A DNA stretch of 64,000 nt, taken from contig VXBM01000284.1 of NCBI GenBank assembly GCA_013400155.1, positions 124,001-188,000 on the forward strand, written 5' to 3'. This document shows positions 39,020-50,113 of this stretch, one piece after another. The notes under the pieces are model-generated. The model saw nothing but the letters and a program-made list of their open reading frames with translations. It searched no databases and was not told the origin of the DNA. This DNA is from Helopsaltes ochotensis. Taxonomy: Eukaryota; Chordata; Aves; Passeriformes; Locustellidae. The translations under genes and the position numbers were made by a program. Every line of letters begins with the position of its first letter. The first letter of the stretch is position 1.

Positions 39020-39115
39020 ATGCAAATCTACTGCTATGATGCAGATCAGTTTACAGATTTTGAAGAGGCAGTTAAAGGAAGTGGAAAGTTAAGAACTTTG
39101 TCAATTTTGTTTGAG
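39020..39115 (+). CDS. PTPRZ1: PTPRZ1 exon 5, CA-like domain
   Basis: 96 bp, exactly 32 codons, phase 0 at both ends. It reads MQIYCYDADQFTDFEEAVKG, then SGKLRTLSILFE. The first residues follow LE of exon 4 to give LEMQIYC. In active carbonic anhydrases the matching stretch is ELHLVHW, whose first His is the third zinc ligand. Here it is Gln, so the domain cannot hold zinc in the usual way. The acceptor is taattgcag and the donor is GAG|gtaaac. Confidence 0.96.
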
Positions 39116-39362
39116 GTAAACAAAATATATCTTTGTGTCATTTAATAAGACTTGAAACACAGCAGATGTTCAAACTGAATTTAACTGGTTCCAATGTGTG
39201 ATCATTGAGTTAAAAAATTGCATGTATCTTTCTAATTTATTCTTGCAGAAAAGCAAATGGGCAAAATAAGTTTGTTTGCATTTAAATTTTGGTGGGAAAA
39301 TGTAACTTTCAAAATTTTTTTGTGAAGTCTGTACTGTTAAAATATGCAATTTCTTTTAACAG
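39116..39362 (+). other. PTPRZ1: Intron 5 (247 bp)
   Basis: The shortest intron in the window. Donor gtaaac, acceptor ttcttttaacag. No repeat or other feature is visible. Confidence 0.92.
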
Positions 39363-39429
39363 ATTGGACTAGAAGATAATCCAGATTATAGTTCGATCAT
39401 TAATGGAGTAGATAGTGTTAGTCGTTTTG
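39363..39429 (+). CDS. PTPRZ1: PTPRZ1 exon 6, CA-like domain
   Basis: 67 bp: 22 codons plus one base (phase 1 end). It reads IGLEDNPDYSSIINGVDSVS and then RF plus a split Gly completed in exon 7 (RFGKQA). The donor is the strong TTTG|gtaagt. The first ten or so residues (IGLEDNPDYSS) are the least conserved part of the domain against human (VGTEENLDFKA), as expected for a surface loop. Confidence 0.95.
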
Positions 39430-42400
39430 GTAAGTTTGCCTCTATGTTTTATTGATTACTGATTAACTAAATTCCACTTCAGTGTGATTATGAAACCTTT
39501 AAGACATGGAGGAACACGGTTCTCTATTGCTCAGACATGTCTATTTTGTTAGAAATTACAGAAGTCATGTGGATAGACAAGAACTGGACAATCACCAACT
39601 ACATGAAACCTAACATAAGCAAATGCCAGATTCTGCTCCTGGGAAAGAGTAATCCTGGTTATAATATACAAACCAGGGAGTGAGAGTCTGAAGAGCACTC
39701 CTATGAAAAAAGATTTGGGGTTTGGTTTAATCGGAAGTTGAATCTGTGTCAGCAGTGCCCTGGCAGGCAGGAGGGCCAACCCTGTCCTGGGGTGCATCAG
39801 GCACAGCATCGCCTGCTGGGCAAGGGAGGGGATTGTCCCCTCTGCTCTGCACTGGGGCAGCCTCACCTCCAGTGCTGGGGCAGTTCTGGGTGCCACAATG
39901 TGAAAAAGACATCAACCTATTAGCACGCATCCAGAGAAGGGCAACCAAGATTGTGAAAGGTCTTGAAGACAATGTCTGAGGCTGCTTTATTCAGTTTGGA
40001 GAAGGGTGCCTCGTCACAGTCAACAACTTCTTTAAGTGGGGCAACGGAGAAGCATTTGCTGATCTCTGTGGTGACATGGGATGAAGCTGTGTCAGAAGTT
40101 CAGACTGGGCATTAGAAAAGACCCTTCACTGAGACTGTGATGTGACTGGAGCAGGCTCCCCATAAATGTGGTCATGGCACCAAGCACCTGGATGTTGCTC
40201 TTAGTCATATCACAGTTTTCGGTAGTCCTGTGAGGAGCAAGGAGTTGGACCTAATAATCCTCGTATGTTTCTTCCAACTTGAGATATTTCATGTTTCTCT
40301 GATTAATTTACCCCAAGACTATTTGTAACAACAGAAGTGTAAATTAATAAATATAGCTATCATGTGAAACTTGTAACTGTTTAAATGCTAAATCCAGATA
40401 AATCTGATTTGTTATGTAATTCTTCTTAATCATACATGTCGGGATTTTTATATCTGGATGGAAGCCAGGTAAGAAGACTGTTGTAACTGTCCAAGAAGGG
40501 TCTTACTAGAGTGAGACTGTCAGTGTTCAGTAGACTCAGAAGAGATAATTTTTTTTTTGGTAGCTCCTGTGTAAATCCAAAATAGTCCAAATATGTTGTG
40601 TTGTTAGTGGTTGCTAATGGGGACACATGAACTTCAGCATGGTACATGAAGAGATCTGGGCTGTTCCTAACTCAGTTTCATGGTGTCTTAGCAGAAGAAT
40701 AAATATGAATGAGCACTGTCTTGAACAGGGATATATTCTTACATCATGTCCATGACTTTGAGGAAACCTTGTCTCTTTTTCCTTCATGTAATGGTGCTTG
40801 AATGTAAAAAGCCTGTTTTAAAAGCCTTCAAAAGTGTGACATTACAATCAAGATTTTTTTTTCCTCTGAAAAACACTATTCAACAAATGTAAAAGGGAAC
40901 ACCTTTCATAAGTTAGAAAGACATAGAAGATGGAAATATAAAGTAGTTAAGATTCATTGCTTTTGTGTGTCATCTTCTGTGAAACAAAAAGGAGAACTAG
41001 TAATGCATCAGACACATGCTGTCCTACAGCCCTGGAAGGAGCTGTAAAACTATCAGCAGCAAAATTCAAGATACAGCCACTACATGGCACTTCAAAAATG
41101 CTTAGAATAAAATTTTCCTGAATAAAACACAGATGAGCTCAGAAAATTCAGGTCATGACTAAATCAAGTTGTTTCTTTCAAAGAAAAGCACACAATCTCT
41201 CCTTGTCTGTGATAATACATGAATTGTCCTTGTCAGTCATATCTGTTTTGTGCTTATTTAAATCAAAGTTGCTGAGTTCTCAAGCTCTGCAGAGGAACAC
41301 TCCTGTTCCTTCTAGACAAACTTTCTGTTTTTCGTCATTCTTTGTAGGTCTTTGATTTTGAGAATCTAGGCTGTCAGTCTCATTGAAAGGTATTCTAAAA
41401 TCCAAAGCTGCAAAATGTATGGCAATATTCTTGTTATGAATGAGAAGTTTCATGTCCCCAACCATCTATATAAAATTTTTGCTTAGGGACAGCTGTGTTA
41501 ACTAGACACATACCAGATAGCAATGATAGCTTCTGTCTGAAGGCTAATTAGCATTTTGACAGGAGAAACGGAAGCATGTGCTTTGTTCAACATTGCTAAA
41601 CGTTCCCTCTTCATGATTGAGAGAGGGGACAGGTCAGCTCTTAAACCTTAACTTAAGAACCTTAAACCTTAAGCAGAGAAGTCACTACAGAGAAGAAAAG
41701 TATCAATCCCTTGTAGTCAACTGTTAATGAAATTTTCTGCTCTTACCAAATTTGTAAGGAATTTTGAAGACAAAGGTCAGAAATCTGTACAGGGCTGGAG
41801 AAGTAACATAGCTGTAAAAGTATGAGTTAATGCACAGTCTGAAGATTCATCAGATATTCATTAGTAAATACTTACCAGTTAGGGAGGAACTTGAAATGAT
41901 TAACTTTAGACTGAAATAAGGTGCATAAGGATCTACACTATTACAAGGTGTGAAAAGCAGGATTATTTTGGATGCACCAGACAGTAAAGCAGATAATTGT
42001 CACAGACTGAAAAGTCTGCCTTGCTGAAGTTGTTGCCATTTATGCCAATTTCCGTTGCTGGACCCTACTGCCGTACCAGCAGACCATTAGCTTTCTGTGG
42101 ATGGACTTAAAGCAATCCCTCATGCTTATTCCCAGCTCCCAAGTACCCAGTAAACTGCTGACCTGAAAGATGCAATATTATTTTCACAGAATGTATTCTC
42201 CTGGACGAGGTATTTGCATCGTTTGCTGATTTATGTAAAGTTGTTACAATTTTTCACTATGTTGTCACCATTTAAAAAAGAATCCTGATCCACAGAAATT
42301 CTGCTTCTGCAATCATGAGTAATATTAACCCTCAGGTCTAACATGGCAGCACTTCCCCAGGCAGTGATTTTCTGGAACAGTTTGTATCCTGCAAAAAACT

Positions 42401-42822
42401 CAACAATTTAATTAAATTTGGGGGAGAGTTTGAAGTCACGTCACGAGACCTAGAACAAAGATTTAACAAACTTTTTTTCTTTGAAATTCAAGAGTGAGAC
42501 AAATGTTTGGCACCTACCTTGTAAGCTTACAGTGAGAAAATTCTTGTGACTGAATATACTAAAATGACTCTCTGTTACTGGAGTAACTTACTACACCTTC
42601 CCAAGTAAACAAAGGTGGGTTTGAGCTATACTCCTTCAAACTAAATAGAAGACTTCATTATTTAGTTGTATGCTAGTCTTTCTGGAGATTAAATTTTGGA
42701 AAGCCTCTAAATCTGTATGTTCCTATAATGGTAGTTTTATGGGAGAGTGTGTTTTGTATTTACTGATTGCTTCTTTAGAATTTTAACAATCTGACTCTAT
42801 TTTTCTTTTTTCATTTTTTCAG
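39430..42822 (+). other. PTPRZ1: Intron 6 (3393 bp)
   Basis: Donor gtaagttt; acceptor a long T-rich tract ending ttttttcag. Its first third is a + strand CR1 LINE remnant (39540-40305). The rest (about 40306-42822) is AT-rich with no recognised feature; small ORFs there look like chance. Confidence 0.9.
39540..40305 (+). mobile_element. CR1 LINE, 5'-truncated, + strand
   Basis: This is recognisable CR1 3' sequence: 'gggtgccacaatgtgaaaaa', 'catccagagaagggcaacca', 'ggagcaggctccccataaat' and a 3' end 'ggagttggacctaataatcc' followed by 'tatgtttcttccaacttgag'. It lies in the same orientation as PTPRZ1, about 110 bp after exon 6. The coding part is broken by stops and is an old copy. The 5' limit is approximate. 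Confidence 0.8.
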
Positions 42823-42980
42823 GGAAACAGGCCGCCTTAGAACCATTTATTTTGCTGAATCTCTTGCCGAATGCAACAGACAAATATTACACTTATAATG
42901 GGTCTCTATCAGCTCCTCCATGCTCTGAAACAGTTGAATGGATTGTGTTTAAAGATACCATAAGTATTTCTGAAAACCAG
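42823..42980 (+). CDS. PTPRZ1: PTPRZ1 exon 7, CA-like domain
   Basis: 158 bp: two bases complete the split Gly, then 52 codons ending in phase 0 at ENQ|gtaatt. It codes GKQAALEPFILLNLLPNATD, KYYTYNGSLSAPPCSETVEW and IVFKDTISISENQ. NATD and NGSL are N-glycosylation sequons. The PPC cysteine is, in human, the partner of the Cys in exon 3. The active-site Thr-Thr pair of carbonic anhydrases (LTTPP) is Ser-Ala here (LSAPP), against Thr-Ser in human. Confidence 0.96.
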
Positions 42981-43528
42981 GTAATTTTTTTAACGTAGAA
43001 AAACCAAACAATTGTACAGAATACAAAAGAAAAACAATTGCCATGTAGAAGCTCATGACATTCATTGCCAGCCCAATAACAACGCTTTTCTTTTATCTAG
43101 TTAGAAGTTTTTCATGCAACCATTAAATTAGAAACCATCTATATTAACTGTGTTATCTTTTACCTTTTTTATAGTTTAGTACTAGAATCTGAGCAATTTC
43201 TTTTCTTAAAATAGGGTAAGAACATATTCCAGGCTGTCTTGACTTAGAGCTCAGATAAAGAGGAGTACAAAACACTTTTTGGATGTTCCCTCAGGCACAT
43301 GGTGATGCTGAGCAGAGCATAGCTCCAACAGCAGAGTGGTTGAAAAATACTTGTGGAGTAAACCATTAGATATACTGATAGTACAAAAGAACAAAAGTTC
43401 AGTGCCATGCAGGATAACTCAACTGTGAGACTTTATCCAACATCTTTTCCCCAGAGTTTTTTGCCTATTAACAGGATCTGGTCAACTTTTATGACTTCTA
43501 ACTTCTTTTTTTGCCTCTCTTCTTGTAG
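42981..43528 (+). other. PTPRZ1: Intron 7 (548 bp)
   Basis: Donor gtaattt, acceptor ctcttcttgtag. I see no repeat or other feature. Confidence 0.9.
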
Positions 43529-43679
43529 TTAGCTGTGTTCTGTGAAGTGCTTACAATGCAGCAGTCTGGCTATGTTATGCTGATGGACTACCTGCAAAAC
43601 AACTTCAGAGAACAGCAATATAAGTTCTTTGGGCAAGTGTTTTCCTCTTACACTGGACAAGAAGAAATTCATGAAGCAG
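43529..43679 (+). CDS. PTPRZ1: PTPRZ1 exon 8, end of CA-like domain
   Basis: 151 bp: 50 codons plus one base, phase 1 end. It codes LAVFCEVLTMQQSGYVMLMD, YLQNNFREQQYKFFGQVFSS and YTGQEEIHEA. The match to human is almost complete (FFGQ replaces FSRQ). This part contains the hairpin region used by the family's CA domain for contact with contactins (family knowledge). The final G begins the Val of EAVCSSEPEN, finished in exon 9. Confidence 0.96.
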
Positions 43680-44534
43680 GTACTTACTGAATAGTCATTC
43701 CTCTCTTCACAAGTTAAAAGACAATTTTCAGTAAAAAATTCATCCAAGTATGAAGTTACTCATTTTAAATTGTGTAGAAAGTAGCACACTGTGTTATAAG
43801 TCATAAATCTATCAATTCGGAGAAAAAAAACAGCAATCATAAAACCTGTCAGATTAAATGGAGTGGAAAATTAAATGCTTGTCTTGACCAAGCATTCAGT
43901 GAAGATCATGTCAGTTCAAGCTTCCTTACACTGCCTTTTTAATGTGTTTCAGTCTTCAACACAGCTGCCTTTTCAGAGTCTGCAAGAGTATTTTGTTTTA
44001 CAAACCTATTTGCTTCTTTATCATGTAGTGTGGGTGCTTTCTCAACAGAGACTGAAGTGATGTCACCAAATGAATTTCATGTAGTTTGCTTAGAAATTGA
44101 TAGATATAGAAAATTCTGGAAGCCAAATTCTGTTCTCAGTCTTACCTAAAACTCCAAAGAAGTTTGTGAAGGTTGCAAACAAAAACAGTACAGTATATAA
44201 TGGGAAACAAGATTAAGCACTAAATATTCAGTGTCAATGATTCCTATACTAACAAGCACAAAAGAATATATAGGAAACGTGTAAAGTGGAAGCACTATGT
44301 TGCTACTTGAATGAGAATACCTGTAGATACTTTAACTCAATTTCACTGAACTGTATTTAATTGGACATAAACAGATGACTTAAGCACAGGCTATAGGTGT
44401 TTTCCAGATAAGAATTGCGGTTTCATACATGTGCTTTTATATATTTATGTGATCACACATGTATATAGACACACACAAATGCAACTATGGGATTTGTTTA
44501 ATGTAGAACATTAGAGAAGCATTTATATTTTCAC

Positions 44535-44604
44535 CCCCATCTTAAGATAAATAAAATTTAAAAGCCCCCACCCCCCATCTTAAGATAAATAAAATTTAAG
44601 AGCC
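44535..44604 (+). repeat. 38-bp tandem duplication, two copies
   Basis: The string 'atcttaagataaataaaatt' starts at 44539 and again at 44577. Each copy is preceded by a C-run (5 and then 6 C) and followed by taa/g-agcc. The two copies differ by about one base, so the duplication is recent. Confidence 0.9.
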
Positions 44605-45278
44605 CTGGGAATCATTAAACTTAAATGTTCAGATGTAAGAGCTATAACATGAATGCCAAAGTCTCTAAGAGTCAATAGGCTTATTCATGTTTAATACTGC
44701 ATAGTAGTCAACAGAAAAAAATAATCTTTTTAATCCCTTTAGAGGATGTATGAGAAATGCCAAGACTGATTATTACTCAGGTAGATAACTGAAAATTTAT
44801 TTTGTGTTGTGAAGTCCCAATTTTCTCCTGTTACGTTCAGTGTAGATTCTCATTAGGCAGTAGAATTAAATGCTTGATTTATTGCTATAATTAACACATG
44901 ACATTTCTGAAGTAGAACTGAGTTTTCTTAGAAAAGCTAGAAGAATCTTTCTATTCCATTTTAAAGTAATTTCAGGAATTTTCAAAATGTTTTCAGCGAT
45001 TTTCTCATAGTGACATCCCCAACATTTTTGGTGTACAAGCACGATCCTACCAAGGGCATGGGAGATGCTTCAATCCCCAAGCCTGTCTAGTAATATATAA
45101 TTTCCCTATGTGATCTGTATGTAGCAATTTAAGAAGATTAAAATAGCTAATCCTTACAGCCATACTTGAGGATTCACCTAAAAAAAGTGTTTTGAAATTG
45201 TAATGCCTAATCTCCACCAACCTCAGCTGGCATGCAAATCCCTTTATAATAAAAATCATTATTTATTCCGAGAACCAT

Positions 45279-46522
45279 TGTGGTGGCTGCTGGGCACGTT
45301 GGGTCACTTTCCATGGACTCCACCCTTCTGGTAAAGCCCTGGGAATAAGGTCTGAAACCTAACTCTTGTTTATCTTCCTGGATTTAGTGAGGTATTAAAA
45401 AAAAAAAAGGGTTCTTAAAATTCAAGACTGACAATATATATTGATAAAAAGTATTAGTCAGCCTGTTTTCCCATGAGAAATACAACCACGTAAAGTTCAG
45501 TGGCTTGGTTAAATTCCCTTGTGAGACAGGGAGTCAGGACTCGTGTGTTTACCCTTTCCCGTTCCTCAGTGCACATGATTCCTTGTGAATGCGCAGATTC
45601 CCAGACGTGTGTGTGTGGGGGACGTTTCACTGGCACAGTGTGTGCGGTGCAGGTGCCCAGGCATTGGCAGTGATGGATACATCTCCTGTGAGGAGAGCGC
45701 GGGGCTGCCCCCGTCAGACACAGACAGCTCCAGCTGGCTCCAACCCCTCCATCCCAGGGCACTGAGAGCCATGGTGGCAGCTCCTCTGGGAAAACAAAGC
45801 TGCACAGCAGGGAGGAGTGAGGGAAAGATGAGAAACAGCTCTGTCACACTCAGGTGAGAGAAGGAAGAAGGGGAGGAGACACTCCCACAGCGGAGCAGAG
45901 ATTCCCCTGCAGCCCATGGTAAGGATTATGGTGAGGCAGCCTGTCCTGTGGCAGGCTGTGGAGATTCCATGCGGGAGCAGGGTCCTGGACGTGGCTTGTG
46001 GAGAGGAGCCCATGCAGGAGCAGATTGTCTGTCAGGTCTCTAACCCTAGGGAGGACCCACAGTGCAGCAGTCTGTTCCCAAAAGTCTGTACAGAGCCTGG
46101 AAAAATTCATGAGAGACTGTATCTGTGGATAGGACACTGGAACAGAGGAACAGCGTGAGGAAGGAGCAGCAAAAGCAAAGTGTTATAAGCTGGCCAAAAT
46201 TTCCATTCCATGTTCCCCTGTGCTACAGGGAGTGGGGAGATGGAACAATCAGGAGTGAAGTTGAGCTTGGGAAGAAGGAAAGGGTGGCGGGGTTTCGTGG
46301 TTTTGTTTTTCTTGTTTCTCATTATCTGAATCTATTTTTATTGGTCATAAATTTCCACAAGTCAAATCTGTTTCACCCATGATGGTGGTTGGCGAGCGAT
46401 CTCTGTCTTTATCTTGACCCATCAGCTTTTTCATCTTACTTTTTTTTCCCCCCGCCCTGCTGAGGAGGGGGGAGTGGGCAAGTGCCTGGGTGGGCACCTG
46501 GTGGCCAGCCAAGGTCAACCCA
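45279..46522 (+). mobile_element. Solo LTR of an avian endogenous retrovirus (ERVK-like), + strand
   Basis: It begins TGTGGTGGCTGC and ends GGTCAACCCA (TG...CA). It is flanked by gaaccat (45272-45278) and gaacat (46523-46528), a near-identical 6-bp target duplication. The 3' third matches the pattern I know from avian ERVK LTRs: 'gagcttgggaagaaggaaag', 'ctcattatctgaatct', 'tctgtttcacccatgatggt', 'cttgacccatcagc' and 'gaggaggggggagtgggcaa'. The polyadenylation signal expected near 46345 reads CATAAA instead of AATAAA. No gag, pol or env sequence is attached, so this is a solo LTR. It lies in sense orientation inside intron 8. Confidence 0.8.
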
Positions 46523-47859
46523 GAACATATTTGCTGTGCTGTTCCACCTCCATTTCAGAGAGAGTGCAGATCTGGAATATAAAAAAATTGCTTTTTGACA
46601 CACTCTGTCAGGGATCTACGAAGCTCCTGAATATCTGAATATAAACGAAGTGATTTCATGATTTCAACAATTGAAAAGTTGAATTAAAAGATAATCTCAA
46701 ACACAGATTTAACTAAAAGTAGAGGAAAGCAACAAATGTGAGGGGAAAAAGCCGAATTTGGGCAGCTTATAAAGGTCTTCTGGTCAAAAACATAGCCCAG
46801 GCAGTTTTTGGCAATGATTTGGCTGGTGTACCCCAGTGGTTCACCGTGATGCAATTAAGTTTAGATGAAAATTTCCTAAGTTACATGGGTAGCATTTTTA
46901 TTCCACAGAAGAATAAGCAAAGATAGACATATTACCATGACATGATGTGATACTGAAAACCAGAATCTAAGTATTCACCTGGGAAAAAGCAGACTTGGAT
47001 TCAAGTCTAGCAGGGGTTTGAGTAGGCCTCTGACTTCCTGTGAATTTTTTGCAATTTTGTATTTTTCTGCTTATGACTTGTAGTCCAGTTTAACATTTGA
47101 GGCTTCAGACTAGTAACAGACTCGAGAACTCCCTGTCTTGCAGTCTCTTTGCACAGATTTTCTAGAAGTTGGTATCACAGGAGAAGTGCTTAATTAGGTG
47201 AGTTGTCATGCTCTTTCCTTTCCTCTTCTGGTCTCTGGAGAAGGAAAATGGAAAAAGGCAAAGTACTTCTGTGTTACTGACCAGTAGGAAAGAAAAGGTG
47301 TGATTTATGAAGTGACATCAGAAGAAGGGCAAGAGAAAACATTTTGAGAAGAAATGGAGGTGAAAAATATGTAGATGATTGTCATGTAGTAATATTGTCA
47401 GTCATTGCTGAGATAAATATCAAAAGGATGAGAACAAGAGCTTTTTTCCTTGGGAAAAAATAGAAGAACCATCTGGAAAAGGAAAGAAGAAAACAAAGAA
47501 ACATCACTGGAAGTATCAACTTTGTACCTTATAATGCTACTCTGTGAGCCTGAATACAGAGATTTCAGAACCAAATGCACTCCTAAGAAAAAAGATGAAG
47601 GGAGGAAAAAGGGACTGTAGAGAAGAATTTGGAATACAGAGAAGCTTGGTGTTTATATTATAAAGAAAAATCTTGACAAAAAATTTTAAACACCTTTGAA
47701 AAGAAATAGCTGAGAAGTCTTTGGATGCATTGAAAAAGAATGAATGTCTTAATGTCTTCACCTGTCTTAATGATCAGAATTGAGAAGGGAATCATCTTTG
47801 CTGGTCTAATGATTTCTCCTTGCCATCTGGTGGAAATGGGGAGGAATGACAAATTTTAG

Positions 47860-47940
47860 GAATGGAATGGAATGGAATGGAATGGAATGGAATGGAATGG
47901 AATGGAATGGAATGGAATGGAATGGAATGGAATGGAATGG
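47860..47940 (+). repeat. (GGAAT)n pentanucleotide microsatellite, about 16 units
   Basis: A perfect run of GGAAT units. Because the unit is 5 bp without stops, it makes repetitive ORFs (EWNGM on +, HSIPF on -) that are not genes. The array is much too short to be a satellite array. Confidence 0.97.
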
Positions 47941-49110
47941 ACACAACATGTGATTTTATTTTTGATTTGCTTTTCCTTAGCATCAATTAAAATAAAATTA
48001 AGTGCAATTAATAAAATAGTGTATCAGTTATATGGCACAGTCGATTCAAAACCTGGCAACAGAATTCACCTAAATTGCACAGACTAATGCTGCCTCTACT
48101 ATTCGCTTACACACACAAACACAAAAATTTAAAAAAGCTTTGCTGCTTATTTTCCGTTGACTGGCTCAGACGGAAGCTGCTCAGAGCTGCTCGCCTTCCC
48201 TGGGGAGAGGGAGAAAGTCTTTTGACAAATGTTTTGACGGGGCTTGTGTGCCCCCTTGTGTTCGCGTGGCAAAACGCAAAGTTAAGGGACATCCCCTTCA
48301 AAATGCAGCATTGTCCCCCAAAGCGTTGGGGCATCTTGGGGTTTGCTTCTTTTTAGAGAACTCCAAAAGATCTGGACTTGTTTTCTTAGTTAGCTGAACG
48401 GGTTGTTTTGCTTGCTTTTTCTAGATACTCATATATTGCATTATGAGACGTAAAAAATGTTTCCTCGTTTATTCCAGATAGGGAATGACAAGGTAATTGC
48501 TTGTGCGAAAGTTAAGCTAAAAATACAATAACAAGCTTTATAATATAATGACATGAAATGACTACTGCTAATGTAATACTTTTCTTCTTATTTGCCTTTT
48601 TTTTCTCTTCTTTAAGTACTATAAAAGTTCAAATAGCCTTGAGGGGAAATTCAGGTGATAGGTTTACCTTTAACCATTAAAAACAATCTACTGTAGATTA
48701 TAGCTAGTATTATAGCTAGTGTGAGAGTATGCAGCTTTTCTAGTGCTACTTTGATAGAGCTATAAAGACAAGATTGTTGAGATTTTCTGATTCCCAGGAG
48801 AGATATAAGAATCTTTACGTTTTATCATTTATATTTTATTTCTTAGGAACTGGATACTAATATGTCACAAAATATGATATAAGAGGGAGGGAGAGGAGAA
48901 TGAATCCTCAACTTTACTTTCTTTTGGAAATCTAGTGTTAAAATACTGGTTCTGTTTATAATGGAATGATATTTCAAATACTTTAGTAGAAAACTAAAAT
49001 TAAGGCACACAAAAGGACTCTAGTTTTCTCAGGAGGTATCTCAAGATTTTAGTAGAGTACTTGTACTATTTAATAACTACCATATTCTTTCCTCTTTTTT
49101 TTTCTTACAG

Positions 49111-49295
49111 TTTGCAGCTCAGAACCTGAAAACGTTCAATCTGATCCAAAGAATTATACTAGTCTTCTTGTTACATGGGAAAGACCTCGTGTTGTATATG
49201 ACACCACAATTGAGAGATTTGCTGTCTTCTATCAACAGCTGGATGGAGAAGACCAGACTAAGCACGAGTTTCTGACAGATGGGTATCAGGACTTG
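49111..49295 (+). CDS. PTPRZ1: PTPRZ1 exon 9, first half of fibronectin type III domain
   Basis: 185 bp: two bases complete Val, then 61 codons, phase 0 end at QDL|gtaact. It codes VCSSEPENVQSDPKNYTSLL, VTWERPRVVYDTTIERFAVF and YQQLDGEDQTKHEFLTDGYQ. VTWERP is the Trp-containing B-strand typical of FN3 domains. NYTS is an N-glycosylation sequon, also present in human. Similarity to human is very high. Confidence 0.96.
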
Positions 49296-49986
49296 GTAAC
49301 TGTAAACTCTTCAAGTTTCATAAAAAGGGATGATGGTGTAACAACTCGCTGTTAACTATTGTGACAGATTAAACTGTAGCTGGGAGCTGATTTAAGAGAA
49401 ATTATCTCATTTTTTGGCTGTAAAGCTAAAAAGACAATTTAAAACAAAAGAAAAAGCTTCTCTTGTCTGGAACAGGGAAAAAAACTACAGATTGCTGCTT
49501 TGGTTTGCCTATACTTGCCATGACCGTATCAACCACATAGCTCCTTTGCCATAAAACCCATTGTCAGTTAATGTGAAAGAATGACCTGCACAAGCAACTA
49601 ATGAGATTCAATTCAATTATACTGCTATAAATACTGAGTTACTGATTACAGCTTCATGGTATTTTACTAATGAGATCTGTTCTTCTAACCTTCTTTGAAG
49701 ACTCATCAGACATAATGTTACCTAAACTTGTGTTCAATGCTGAATAGTTTGGTATTGGTTTTTTGGGTTTTTTTTGGTTTGGTATCCTCCATGTAAAAAG
49801 TCACAAGTTTTTTTTTAATTTGATTGAAAACCATTTGTGATATTAAAATATAAAAAGCACACATTATTATACTAGAAGAAAGGATCTTCATGGTTCATAA
49901 GAAAAACGTTTATTAAAAAATTAACATTTTCAAATACTTGACACTTTTTTGCAGATAAATGATTAAATGTGTTTTTTTTCTTTTAG
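49296..49986 (+). other. PTPRZ1: Intron 9 (691 bp)
   Basis: Donor gtaactg, acceptor gtgttttttttcttttag. AT-rich, with no repeat recognised. Confidence 0.9.
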
Positions 49987-50113
49987 GGGGCTATTCTAAA
50001 TAATCTGCTGCCCAATACAAGTTATGTTCTTCAGATAGTTGCTGTTTGCTCTAATGGTCTATATGGAAAATACAGTGACCAAGTCATTGTTGATATGCCT
50101 TTAGAAGACACAG
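49987..50113 (+). CDS. PTPRZ1: PTPRZ1 exon 10, second half of fibronectin type III domain
   Basis: 127 bp: 42 codons plus one base. It codes GAILNNLLPNTSYVLQIVAV, CSNGLYGKYSDQVIVDMPLE and DT. The LLPNTSYVLQIVA stretch is the FN3 'L-P-x-T-x-Y' F-strand, and YGKYSDQ is the G-strand. The donor is the strong ACAG|gtaagt. The final G begins a Glu codon completed in exon 11. Confidence 0.96.

Larger units (their letters stand above)
43680..49110 (+). other. PTPRZ1: Intron 8 (5431 bp)
   Basis: Donor gtactta, acceptor tttttttcttacag. It contains a 38-bp tandem duplication (44535-44604), an avian endogenous-retrovirus LTR (45279-46522) and a (GGAAT)n array (47860-47940). A slightly CpG-richer patch at about 48150-48350 is unassigned. 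The rest is AT-rich with nothing recognised. Confidence 0.9.

Noticed and set aside
47792..48087. ORFs encoding EWNGM or HSIPF repeats
   Set aside because: Pure translation of the (GGAAT)n microsatellite.
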